Made by a program: the position numbers and the translations under genes. The notes beneath the pieces are model-generated. The model did not search any database. It had not been told where the DNA came from and worked only from the letters and a program-made list of their open reading frames with translations. Below are positions 8,980 through 17,642 of a stretch of 64,000 nucleotides of DNA, in pieces (the first letter of the stretch is position 1; every line of letters starts with the position of its first letter). This DNA comes from Actinobacteria bacterium 69-20 (lineage in GTDB: Bacteria; Actinomycetota; Actinomycetes; Mycobacteriales; Nakamurellaceae). The stretch covers positions 587,776 to 651,775 of the forward strand of contig MKSW01000033.1 in assembly GCA_001897425.1 (NCBI GenBank), written 5' to 3'.

Positions 8980-9842
8980 CTGCCGGCAGCGCGCTCAAGG
9001 GCGCACGACGGGCCGTGCTGAGCGTGCCGGCCGACGAGCCGCGCAAGGTGTTGAAGGCACTCGCTTCCGCTGCGGATGAGGTGGTCGTCGACCTCGAAGA
9101 CGCCGTTTCCATCGATCACAAGGAACTGGCGCGCCTCGCTGTGGCAGGACTCGGCCGGAGGGAACGAGGCCTGCTGGCCGTACGGGTCAACGCGGCGAGT
9201 TCCCCGTGGTACGACGACGACGTCGCGGCGTGCGCGACGAACGCGGCCGTGGACACGATTGTGGTGCCGAAGGCCGAGGACCCACACTTGTTGCGCGACT
9301 TGGCCTCTCGACTCGACGCGCTGGAAAGTGCGTGTGGCCGCGTCGCTCCTCTCGGCCTGCAGGCCTTGATCGAGTCGCCGGCCGGGCTACATCGGTCGGT
9401 AGACCTGGCGGCCAGCACCGATCGTCTCGTTGCTCTGGTCATCGGTTACGCCGACCTCTCGGCCTCGCTCGGTCGGCATATCGATTCCTCCTGGCAGTTC
9501 GCCCAGGACGCGGTCCTGTTGGCGGCGCGGCTGGCCGGGCTGGCGGCGGTTGACGGTCCGCTGCTCTCGGTAGCTGCCGACGACGCACTGGCGCGGGCTG
9601 CGCGGAGCGCCGAGCGAAACGGGTTCGACGGCAAGTGGGTCATTCATCCGCAACAGATCGAGGTGGTGCTCCAAGCGTTCACCCCCGATGCGGAGGCCGT
9701 GGGCGATGCCCAGGACATCCTGGCCGCATTGGCGGAGGCGGCACGGGACGGGCGAGGCGCCTGCGAATGGCGGGGCCGGATGCTCGATGAGGCCATCGCC
9801 GCGCAGGCCCGTCGCGTGCTGAGCCGGGTGGGGATCCAGTGA
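8976..9842 (+). CDS. HpcH/HpaI (CitE-like) lyase, candidate beta-methylmalyl-CoA lyase
   Basis: A 288-residue TIM-barrel lyase of the CitE/malyl-CoA lyase group. The N-terminal RAVLSVPAD, then VVDLEDAVS, are the standard motifs; the Glu/Asp pair there binds magnesium. LQALIESPAG provides the second acidic ligand, and GFDGKWVIHPQQ near the C-terminus is diagnostic of acyl-CoA lyases in the group. Known members split citramalyl-CoA, malyl-CoA or beta-methylmalyl-CoA. Because the next gene is a mesaconyl-CoA-hydratase-like protein, cleavage of beta-methylmalyl-CoA to glyoxylate and propionyl-CoA is the most economical proposal. Confidence 0.85.
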   Translation: MTAGSALKGARRAVLSVPADEPRKVLKALASAADEVVVDLEDAVSIDHKELARLAVAGLGRRERGLLAVRVNAASSPWYDDDVAACATNAAVDTIVVPKAEDPHLLRDLASRLDALESACGRVAPLGLQALIESPAGLHRSVDLAASTDRLVALVIGYADLSASLGRHIDSSWQFAQDAVLLAARLAGLAAVDGPLLSVAADDALARAARSAERNGFDGKWVIHPQQIEVVLQAFTPDAEAVGDAQDILAALAEAARDGRGACEWRGRMLDEAIAAQARRVLSRVGIQ

Positions 9843-10807
9843 TCGGATCGTACGAAGGTCCCTATTTCGATGACCTCGAGGCCGGCGCCGTCTTCACGGC
9901 GCCCGCGTACACGCTCACCGACGGGCGCGCGGCGGTGCACCAGTCGATACTCGGCAGTCGGCTGCCACTGACGCTCGACACCGATCTGGCGATGGGAGTT
10001 GCCGGGCTGTGCCTTGCGGATCCCGGCTTCGTCTGGGACGTCGCGATCGGGCAGTCGACCGTGGTCACCCAGCGGGTGATCGCCAATCTCTTCTACCGCG
10101 GGCTGGCGTTCCATCGACTGCCGGCGATCGGCGATACCTTGCGCACCCGGACTGAGATCGTCGGACTGCGACAGAACGCGAGCCGCCCGTCCGGGATGGC
10201 CGCGCTGCGAATCACCACCATCGACCAGCACGAGCGCCCGGTTCTAGATTTTTGGCGCTGCGCGATGCTTCCGTTGCGCGATGAGTCGGTCCGCACGGGA
10301 CACTCCGACGACCTATCGTCGCTCGGTCACGAGCCGGATATCCAGCCGCTCATCGACATGCTGGGCACCTGGGACTTGGCTCGTTGGGCTCCGCCCGAGG
10401 GCCCGGCGGTGGGCGTCGGTGCGACCTGGGCCTCCTCGTCCGGAGAACTCGTGTCCGGCGCAGCAGAATTGGCCCGACTCACCCTGAACCTCGCCCACGT
10501 CCATCACGACCAGTACAGCCGGCCCGGCGGCCGGCTCGTCTATGGCGGACACACGATCGGGCTAGCACTCACCCAGGTCGCCAAGGCGTTGCCGCAACTG
10601 ATCACCGTCGCGGGGTGGCGAGGCTGCGACCACACCGGCCCGGTCCGCGAAGGCGACACGCTCTACAGCGAGATCACCGTCGAGGCCGCTCGTGCCGTCG
10701 GCGATCAGGGCTTGCGGGCTGTCGACCTGCGAGTCATCGTCAAGGCCCGCGACGCCTCGACCAGCCGTGATGTGCTCGACTGGCGCCCCATCGTCATACT
10801 GCGTTGA
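9839..10807 (+). CDS. MaoC-family double hot-dog hydratase (mesaconyl-CoA hydratase-like)
   Basis: A 322-residue protein with two hot-dog halves. The opening YFDDLEAGAVF and the mid-protein LFYRGLAFHRLPAIGDTL match the N-terminal half of mesaconyl-CoA hydratases. The C-terminal half has HVHHDQY and GGHTIGLALTQ, where a hydratase motif is expected. The length fits two-domain mesaconyl-CoA hydratase rather than a single-domain MaoC protein. It overlaps the lyase gene by 4 bases. Together they would hydrate mesaconyl-CoA and cleave the product. The fold is certain; substrate is inferred from the operon. Confidence 0.8.
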   Translation: MIGSYEGPYFDDLEAGAVFTAPAYTLTDGRAAVHQSILGSRLPLTLDTDLAMGVAGLCLADPGFVWDVAIGQSTVVTQRVIANLFYRGLAFHRLPAIGDTLRTRTEIVGLRQNASRPSGMAALRITTIDQHERPVLDFWRCAMLPLRDESVRTGHSDDLSSLGHEPDIQPLIDMLGTWDLARWAPPEGPAVGVGATWASSSGELVSGAAELARLTLNLAHVHHDQYSRPGGRLVYGGHTIGLALTQVAKALPQLITVAGWRGCDHTGPVREGDTLYSEITVEAARAVGDQGLRAVDLRVIVKARDASTSRDVLDWRPIVILR

Positions 10808-10984
10808 GCGGCCGCCAGACGTGCGCGTGATCGCTCGACGGCTCGACGTCATTCCCGTGACGACATGCGGGACCACGCACCCACCTCGCCGTGGTTCCTG
10901 CCGCCTGGTCGGCCGCCAGGTCGCCCGCACCGGCAGAACTCCCAGCAACAACCTCAGCAACAACCCCCAGGAGGTGCAAGCAAA

Positions 10985-11563
10985 GTGGTCGTGTTGGTGA
11001 CCGTCCGGACCGAGTCCGACTGGCCGTTGTGGATAGCGGTGCGGGTGGCCGCCCTCGCCGACGCGCCGGAGTCGTTTCCGCGTGCCATCGCGGAGTGGGC
11101 CGACGACGGCGAGCGGCGCTGGCGGGCGCGACTACTCGATCCGTCCGCGATGAACCTGGTGGCGCTCGATGACGGCCTGCCCGTCGGATTGATCCGCGGT
11201 GTCCTCGAGGATGGCGCGGCCTGGATTCACTCGCTGTGGGTCAGCCCGGCGATGCGCGGTCGGGGTCTGGGGGCCGATCTGATTGCTGCGGTCGAGCGGT
11301 GGGCGGAGCCGCGTGCGGCACTGGTCAGGCTCGGCGTCGTGCCCGGCAATGGGCCTGCCGTGGCGTTGTACCGGCGTCAGGGCTACATCGAGAGCCGTTG
11401 TCTCGGTGCGCCGCTGCCCCATGGCGGGCGCGAACTGGTGATGGAGAAGGAGCTCGCTGCCCTCCCCCCGCGGCGCGACACCACGAGGGTCGCGACCGGC
11501 CCGAACGATGAGACCAGCTCTGGGGAACCGGCACGGCCTTCTCACTCGACCGGCACGTCGTGA
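10985..11563 (+). CDS. GNAT family N-acetyltransferase
   Basis: A 192-residue acetyltransferase. The acetyl-CoA pyrophosphate loop RGRGLGADLI follows WVSPAM, and the C-terminal LGVVPGNGPAVALYRRQGY is the standard motif B region. An AGGAGG at 10969-10974 supports the GTG start at 10985; a longer frame back to 10865 has a Gln/Pro-rich extension with no ribosome site. GNAT proteins acetylate amines of small molecules or proteins; this sequence gives no substrate. It is separated by 177 bases from the mesaconate genes and lies tail-to-tail with the PucR gene. Confidence 0.82.
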   Translation: MVVLVTVRTESDWPLWIAVRVAALADAPESFPRAIAEWADDGERRWRARLLDPSAMNLVALDDGLPVGLIRGVLEDGAAWIHSLWVSPAMRGRGLGADLIAAVERWAEPRAALVRLGVVPGNGPAVALYRRQGYIESRCLGAPLPHGGRELVMEKELAALPPRRDTTRVATGPNDETSSGEPARPSHSTGTS

Positions 11564-11611
11564 CCGGTCAGGTTCATCCGGTCGGCTGCGTCAGCGTCAC
11601 CGTCTGACCGG

Positions 11612-13096
11612 CTACGGCGCGGCCCGCCGCGCGAGAAGCCATGCGCGGCAAGCGAGGTGGACGATGATCCGTTCGTCGGGGTCGGTGAGGTCTCGTTGCA
11701 GGCACTCGGTCGCCTGCCGCACGCGGTAGGACACCGCGTTGGGGTGCAGGTGCAGCAACTTCGCGGCGGCCGTCGGCGAGGACTGCATGTCGAGATACGC
11801 GGAGAGCGTTTCGATCAGCCGGGCGGCGCGCGCCTGGCCTCCGGTCTCGAGTGGACGCCAGACTTCCTCGAACATGCGGCGGCTGAGTGGGGATGTTGCG
11901 AGATCGGCGATGATCCGTTCGATGCCCGTGGCGTCGAACATGGCGACGACGCCGAAGTGTCCTCTGCCGAGAGCCGACATCGCGGCGCTGTCCGCCTCGT
12001 GTGCGGAATGCCGTAGTCCCTCGATGCCGGCGTGCGCGGCGCCCATCCCGACCGCGAGTCGCGACCGGTGTCCGGCTGGGATTCTGCCGAGAACGCGCTC
12101 CACATCACGCTGTGTCTCATGTCGTAGTTGGTGGCCGTCGCGCGTGACGCTTCGAACGATGATCAACGAGCCGGGAGGCCGTGCGATGTTCCATTCGTCG
12201 CTGGATCGCGGTAGCTCCTGAAGTGCTGCGAGCTCGACGGTCTCGAGAAGGGCACGCGACGCCCCGATGTCCCGGTCGTCGTCCCGTGCCCGAACGGTGA
12301 TGACGATATGGGTTCGTTCGGTCGGGAACGCGAGTTGGCGCGCCTGGGTCATGAGCGGCGGGAGTTGGGAGCGTTCGGCGACGAGGAGTTGTGCCAGCAG
12401 TTCGGCGCGCGATTCGACCGGGGCGTAGCGGCGGGCGAATTCGGCCGTCAGCTCCCGTTCCATGGCGGCGATGAGCGCAGGGAGCACGACACTGCAGGCT
12501 TCGTCGAGCGTCGCCGGCGCGACGACCTCGACCGATCCGACAGGTGTGCCGCGTAACGTGACGGTGCCCGGGTCTTGTGACGCGCCGGTGCCCGGCAACG
12601 ACTTGTACCTCAGCGGCGTGGAAAGCGCCTCGGAAGCGCGGCGAACGAGTTCCTCCGCAGATGCGCCGTCGGCGTGCTGAATGGCGTCCAGGGCTGCCTC
12701 GATGCGGACGAGCGTGTCGGCTGCGCCGCCGCGAACGATCCGGTCGATGCGCAACACCAAGTCGGCGACGTCCGCAGCGGCGGGCGCGGCCAGGATCGGT
12801 AGCCCCGCCCGGTCGGCGAGGCTCCGGGATGTCACGGGAAGTGCGGCTCGCCCGACGAGGACCAGCGCCCCCAGGTGGCGGTCTGTTGCGTGGCGGATCG
12901 CCACGTCGAGTTCGTAGGCCGCGGCTCGAGTCGCGGCGGACTCGAAGACGACAACGATGCTGCCGGCCGGCGCCCGGGCGATCCGGTCGAATGACTCGGC
13001 CGTGACGACGCTATTCACCGCGACCCCGTCCGCCGAGCCGGCCAGCAGTTCGAGGTGGACGCTGCTATGAGCGAGCAAGGCGGACACGGTAGGCAT
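11612..13096 (-). CDS. PucR/CdaR-type transcriptional regulator
   Basis: A 494-residue regulator. The C-terminal helix-turn-helix (LDMQSSPTAAAKLLHLHPNAVSYRVRQA region) is the PucR-type HTH, which always sits at the end of the protein. It is preceded by a GGDEF-like middle domain and an N-terminal sensory part. PucR regulators control purine, allantoin, amino-acid or sugar-acid catabolism. It is transcribed away from the DUF917/hydantoinase genes across a 113-base AT-rich gap, the usual arrangement for a local activator of those genes. Confidence 0.88.
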   Translation of the reverse strand: MPTVSALLAHSSVHLELLAGSADGVAVNSVVTAESFDRIARAPAGSIVVVFESAATRAAAYELDVAIRHATDRHLGALVLVGRAALPVTSRSLADRAGLPILAAPAAADVADLVLRIDRIVRGGAADTLVRIEAALDAIQHADGASAEELVRRASEALSTPLRYKSLPGTGASQDPGTVTLRGTPVGSVEVVAPATLDEACSVVLPALIAAMERELTAEFARRYAPVESRAELLAQLLVAERSQLPPLMTQARQLAFPTERTHIVITVRARDDDRDIGASRALLETVELAALQELPRSSDEWNIARPPGSLIIVRSVTRDGHQLRHETQRDVERVLGRIPAGHRSRLAVGMGAAHAGIEGLRHSAHEADSAAMSALGRGHFGVVAMFDATGIERIIADLATSPLSRRMFEEVWRPLETGGQARAARLIETLSAYLDMQSSPTAAAKLLHLHPNAVSYRVRQATECLQRDLTDPDERIIVHLACRAWLLARRAAP

Positions 13097-13209
13097 CGAT
13101 CAATTGTGCCGTCATAACAAAATTCATCAAAATTCTATTGGCTCGCGCGTATCGATCCGCGGAGAGCGGGGCCAGCATGGATGACGTTGCGTTCACGGCG
13201 AGGAGGGGC
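13097..13209. promoter_or_regulatory. Divergent promoter region with 10-bp-phased CAAAATTC repeats
   Basis: This gap between the PucR gene and the DUF917 gene is distinctly AT-rich. CAAAATTC occurs at 13118-13125 and again at 13128-13135, exactly one helical turn apart, and GATCAATTG lies at 13099-13107. Same-face repeats in a divergent promoter are a plausible PucR binding site; no footprint evidence exists here. Confidence 0.5.
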
Positions 13210-14298
13210 ATGACGATCGAACAGTGGCAGCTGCAGGAAGGCGACCTGGACGACCTTGCGCGCGGCTGCGCGATCCTCGGAACCGGCGGTGGCGGCTCGG
13301 TGGAAACCGGGTTGCTTGCGGCACGCCGAGCGATCCGGGAGTGCGGGTCGGTGTCGGTTCGAGCGCTCGACACCTTCGCGGACGACGACATCATCGCCCC
13401 GCTGTCCGGCATCGGCGCGCCGACCGTCGGTCACGAAATGATCAGCAGCGAGGCCGAGGCTGTCGCGCTGCAACGGGCTGTCCAGGACGTGCTGAGATTG
13501 CGGATTGCCGCCGTCATGTCGTCCGAGATCGGCGGCTCGAACGGGCTCGCTCCCGTCGCCTGGGCGGCGCGCATGGGTCTTCCGCTGGTGGACGCCGACG
13601 CCATGGGCCGGGCGTTTCCGGAAGTCCAGATGGTTTCGCTGTACGTGGCGGGCGTCCCGTACAACTACGTCGTCATGTCCGACGTCATCGGCAACGTGTC
13701 CATCCTGCGCCCCACCGATGGTCGCTGGGCCGAGCGCCAGGCGCGAGCCCTGGCCGTGGCCAGTGGATCGCACAGCCTGATGGCCGACTACATCATTCCC
13801 GCGGCGACCGCGCGTGGCGCCGTCATCGAAGGCAGTGTGAGCCGGGCGGTGCGCATTGGCCGCGTCATGCGCGAGTCGACCGACCCCATCGGCGCCCTTC
13901 GCGAGGAGCTCCAAGCCCGCCAGCTCATCGAAGGGAAGGTCGTCGACATCGAACGCCGCACCAGCGGCGGCTTCGTCCGCGGGTCTGTCGTCATCGAGGG
14001 TGTCGGAGGCGACCGCGGCCAACTGGTGCGCATCGAGATCCAGAACGAGAACCTGGTGGCCCTGCGCGACGGTGTCGTGCTGGCCAGCGTCCCCGATTTG
14101 ATCACCGTCGTCGACACGGCGACGGGCACGGCGATCTCCACCGAGAGCCTGCGCTACGGGCAGCGCGCGAGCGTGTTGGCCTGGCCGTGCGACCCGATCT
14201 GGCGCACCGAACGGGGCCTGGAAACGGCAGGTCCGCGCGCGTTCGGGTACGACCTGGACTATCGACCGGTAGAGGAGCTCGCCAGTGCATCAGTCTGA
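13210..14298 (+). CDS. DUF917 family protein
   Basis: A 362-residue DUF917 protein. The N-terminal ARGCAILGTGGGGS and the following GAPTVGHE and SSEIGGSNGL segments are the family signatures. The start at 13210 was chosen because DUF917 proteins begin just before this motif; AGGAGG at 13201-13206 is rather close, and an upstream ATG at 13177 is an alternative. DUF917 genes are commonly next to hydantoinase/oxoprolinase genes and are thought to take part in cyclic-amide or related metabolism, but the reaction is not known. It overlaps the next gene by 14 bases. Confidence 0.85.
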   Translation: MTIEQWQLQEGDLDDLARGCAILGTGGGGSVETGLLAARRAIRECGSVSVRALDTFADDDIIAPLSGIGAPTVGHEMISSEAEAVALQRAVQDVLRLRIAAVMSSEIGGSNGLAPVAWAARMGLPLVDADAMGRAFPEVQMVSLYVAGVPYNYVVMSDVIGNVSILRPTDGRWAERQARALAVASGSHSLMADYIIPAATARGAVIEGSVSRAVRIGRVMRESTDPIGALREELQARQLIEGKVVDIERRTSGGFVRGSVVIEGVGGDRGQLVRIEIQNENLVALRDGVVLASVPDLITVVDTATGTAISTESLRYGQRASVLAWPCDPIWRTERGLETAGPRAFGYDLDYRPVEELASASV

Positions 14299-15913
14299 AA
14301 CGCCGGCGAATATGACGGCCCCGACCGATGCCGGCAATGGCCGCTCGGCGGTCCGTGACCTGCGTATCGGCATCGACGTCGGTGGGACGAACACGGACGC
14401 GGTCATCATGGACCAGACCAACGCTGTCATCGCCTGGACGAAGCAGCCGACCACCCGCGACGTGACCGGCGGGATGAACGCGGCCCTGTCCGCGGTACTC
14501 GAGAAGATCCCCGGCCAACAAGGCCGCGTGGGCCGCGTCATGCTCGGCACCACGCACGCCACCAACGCCATCCTGGAGCGGCGCAACCTCGGCCGCGTCG
14601 CGGTCGTGCGTATCGGCGCTCCGGCCACGACCGCAGTGCCGCCGTTGGACAACTGGCCCGCGGACCTGCGCCGCACCGTCGAGGCCGACCACATCGTCAT
14701 CCGCGGCGGCCACTTCATCGACGGTTACCCGATCGCCCCGCTCGACGTCGACGAGGCCCGCCGGTTCTTCGGGAAGGTCGCCGGCTCGATCGACGCCGTC
14801 GCGATCACCGGCGTCTTCAGCCCGGCGTTCCCGGACCAGGAACGAGCCATCGCCGAGATCGCCGCGCAGGAACTCGGTTCGGACGCGGTCGTGTCGATGA
14901 GCCACGAGATCGGCAGCCTCGGGCTGGTCGAACGGGAGAACGCGACCGTTCTCAACGCCGCGCTGTACCGAGTGGCACGGGAGGTCACCGGCGCGCTCGA
15001 ATCCGTACTCCAGCAGCGCGGGCTCGATGCCACGCCGTTCTTCGCACAGAACGACGGCACGCTCATGGCGCTCGAATATGCCGCGAGCTACCCGGTGCTC
15101 ACGATCGGCTCAGGACCGGCGAACAGCATCCGTGGCGCGGCGTTCCTGTCCGGCCTGGACAATGCGGTGGTCGCCGACGTCGGGGGTACCTCCACCGACC
15201 TCGGCGTGCTCACCAACGGGTACCCCCGAGAATCCGCGGTCGCGGTCGAGATCGGCGGTGTGCGAACGAATTTCCGCATGCCCGACATTCTCAGCCTGGC
15301 GATCGGCGGCGGCACCAAGATCAGCGGCACCCCGGACGAGCCGCGGATCGGGCCGGAGTCCGTCGGTTACCGCGTGGACACCGAGGCACTCGTATTCGGC
15401 GGGCAGACAGCCACCCTCACGGACGCCGCCGTCGCCGGTGGACGCACCACGCTCGGCACCACACCGGTGGACGGCTGGTCCGCCGACCGGCGCGCGCTAC
15501 TCGGGGCCGCGCTCGCTGACGTCGATGCCCGTCTCGATGACGCCGCCGATCGCATGTCGCTGGGCAAGGCCGACCGGCCACTGGTCGCTGTCGGCGGCGG
15601 CGGATTCCTGATCCCCGATCGGGTCCCGGGCGTGACCGAGGTCCTGCGGCCCGCGCACAGCGCCGTCGCCAATGCGGTCGGCGCCGTCATCGCGCTGGCC
15701 AGCGGTCGGTGGGACGCCATCATTCCCGTCGGTGCCGGTCGGAAGTCCGCGATCGATGCCGCCTGCCAGACCGCCATCACCCGGGCGATCGAGGCCGGCG
15801 CCGAACCCGACAAGGTCGAGATCGTGGAGATGACGGAGATCCCGCTGTCCTACCTCACCGACCCGTCCACACGCATCCACGTCAAGGCCGCGGGACCCCT
15901 CGGCCTGCTGTAG
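14285..15913 (+). CDS. Hydantoinase/oxoprolinase (HyuA) family protein
   Basis: A 542-residue HyuA-type ATP-dependent cyclic-amidase subunit. The phosphate-binding RIGIDVGGTNTDAV is at about residues 27-40. GTTHATNAI, GSGPANSIRGA and ADVGGTSTDLG are the actin-fold ATPase motifs. The family opens hydantoin or 5-oxoproline rings using ATP, usually with a HyuB partner. No HyuB is present; a DUF917 protein is fused to the operon instead, as seen in other genomes. A peptide-type importer follows immediately, so it probably acts on an imported small compound. Confidence 0.85.
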   Translation: MHQSETPANMTAPTDAGNGRSAVRDLRIGIDVGGTNTDAVIMDQTNAVIAWTKQPTTRDVTGGMNAALSAVLEKIPGQQGRVGRVMLGTTHATNAILERRNLGRVAVVRIGAPATTAVPPLDNWPADLRRTVEADHIVIRGGHFIDGYPIAPLDVDEARRFFGKVAGSIDAVAITGVFSPAFPDQERAIAEIAAQELGSDAVVSMSHEIGSLGLVERENATVLNAALYRVAREVTGALESVLQQRGLDATPFFAQNDGTLMALEYAASYPVLTIGSGPANSIRGAAFLSGLDNAVVADVGGTSTDLGVLTNGYPRESAVAVEIGGVRTNFRMPDILSLAIGGGTKISGTPDEPRIGPESVGYRVDTEALVFGGQTATLTDAAVAGGRTTLGTTPVDGWSADRRALLGAALADVDARLDDAADRMSLGKADRPLVAVGGGGFLIPDRVPGVTEVLRPAHSAVANAVGAVIALASGRWDAIIPVGAGRKSAIDAACQTAITRAIEAGAEPDKVEIVEMTEIPLSYLTDPSTRIHVKAAGPLGLL

Positions 15914-15978
15914 CTCGCCAACGCTCCGGTACCGCGCCCGTACGTACCCCGCAGCACCCAGTCCTAAGGAGACTGACC

Positions 15979-17637
15979 ATGCGTAGACTTCCCACCGCGC
16001 TGCTCGCCGCCGCACTCGCTGTCGCGCTCGCGGCCTGCGGCGGCGGTCAGATCCGCGGCGCCAGCAGCAGCCAAAACACTCCCGCCGACACGGGCAGCGG
16101 CGCGTCCAGCGCCGGATCCGCTTCGAGCACCGACTCGGCGGCCACCGGCTCGAACACGTTCGTTTACTCCTACCACCTCAACGTGGTCACCGACTGGGAC
16201 CCCGCGACCTCGTACTCCAACGAGGTGATCGCGATGGAGAACATCTACGAGTCCCTCACCAAGTACGACCCGACCAGCAAGAAGGTGCTGCCCGGGTTGG
16301 CGACCAAGTGGGCGGAGACGGATAGCGGCAAGACCTGGACGTTCACCTTGCGGCCGAACGTCACGTTCCACACCGGGCGCGCTATGGACTCCAGCGCCGC
16401 GAAAGCAGCCATCGAGCGCACCATCAAGCTCAAGGGTGGGCCCGCGTACATCTGGGACCCGGTCGCCACGATCGACACGCCCGCACCCGACCAGCTGGTG
16501 TTCCACCTCAAGTACCCGGCGCCGCTCGACCTGATCGCGTCGTCCGACTACGCGGCGTACATCTACGACACACAGGCGGCCGGCTCCGGTGACCTGACTG
16601 CGTGGTTCAACAAGGGGCAGGATGCCGGCACCGGCCCTTACACCGTCGACAGCTGGACGAAGGGCGCGGACGTGGAACTGCGCCTGAAGGCCTACGACAA
16701 GTACTGGGGCGGTTGGCAGTCGGGCAACTACCGAGAGGTCGAATTCCGGGTCACCCCGCAGGTGACCACCGCCTGGCAGCTCCTGCAACGGGGAGACGTG
16801 GACTTCGTCGATCGGCTGAACCCGCAACTGTTCCAGCAGGCGAAGGGCGACAAGTCCGTTCAAACGACCGAAACCAGCTCGTTCCAGAACCTGCTCGCGC
16901 TCTACAACACCGCGAGCGGACCGCTGAAAGACCCCAACGTTCGCAAGGCTGTCACCGACGCGATCGACCTGAAAGGGCTCATCAGCGCACTGAAAGGCGC
17001 GGACGTCGCGGCCAGCGGCATCGTGCCCGAAGGGCTGCTCGGCTACACCAGCGGGTTGGATATCTCGCAGAACCTCGATGAGGCGAAGAAGCTGCTGCAG
17101 GCCGCGGGATACGGCCCAGGGGGCAAGAACCTGACGCTGACATTGACATATGCGCAGGGTGATGACGATCAACAGCTGTTCGTCACACTGCTCACCTCCG
17201 CGCTCTCGGAGCTGAATGTGACGCTGCAGGCCACTCCCATGCAGTGGAGCGCGCAGTGGGACCAGGCAAAATCGACCGACGTGGCGAAACGGCAGGACAT
17301 CTTCGTCATGTACTGGTACCCCGACTATGCGGACGCCTACTCGTGGTTCGCGAATGTGTTCCACAGCGCGGACCCGGCCTACTTCAACCTCACGTACCTG
17401 GACGACAAGAAGGTAGACGGCGAGATCGACGCGATACCGCAGCTCACCGCTACCAACAAGGATCAGGCGCAGCAGACCTACGCCACGCTCAACAAGACAC
17501 TGGTGCAGGACCTCACCGTCACGGCGCCGCTGTTCGTCCAGAAGTACCAGCGTGCGCTCGCCGGAAAGGTTCAAGGCTACGTGGACAATCCGGCATACCC
17601 CAACGTGGTTTTCGTGCACGACCTGACGCGCGGCTGA
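15979..17637 (+). CDS. Dpp/Opp-type ABC transporter substrate-binding lipoprotein
   Basis: A 552-residue family 5 solute-binding protein. The N-terminal signal peptide ends in a lipobox ALAAC at about residues 15-19, so the mature protein should be lipid-anchored outside the membrane. A Ser/Gly/Thr-rich linker follows, then the binding domain with LATKWAETDSGKTWTF, characteristic of peptide-binding proteins. The ATG at 15979 has AAGGAGA at 15966-15972. It heads a complete five-gene importer (two permeases, two ATPases) and would capture the peptide or cyclic amide processed by the preceding enzymes. Confidence 0.92.
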   Translation: MRRLPTALLAAALAVALAACGGGQIRGASSSQNTPADTGSGASSAGSASSTDSAATGSNTFVYSYHLNVVTDWDPATSYSNEVIAMENIYESLTKYDPTSKKVLPGLATKWAETDSGKTWTFTLRPNVTFHTGRAMDSSAAKAAIERTIKLKGGPAYIWDPVATIDTPAPDQLVFHLKYPAPLDLIASSDYAAYIYDTQAAGSGDLTAWFNKGQDAGTGPYTVDSWTKGADVELRLKAYDKYWGGWQSGNYREVEFRVTPQVTTAWQLLQRGDVDFVDRLNPQLFQQAKGDKSVQTTETSSFQNLLALYNTASGPLKDPNVRKAVTDAIDLKGLISALKGADVAASGIVPEGLLGYTSGLDISQNLDEAKKLLQAAGYGPGGKNLTLTLTYAQGDDDQQLFVTLLTSALSELNVTLQATPMQWSAQWDQAKSTDVAKRQDIFVMYWYPDYADAYSWFANVFHSADPAYFNLTYLDDKKVDGEIDAIPQLTATNKDQAQQTYATLNKTLVQDLTVTAPLFVQKYQRALAGKVQGYVDNPAYPNVVFVHDLTRG

Positions 17638-17642
17638 CGGGC

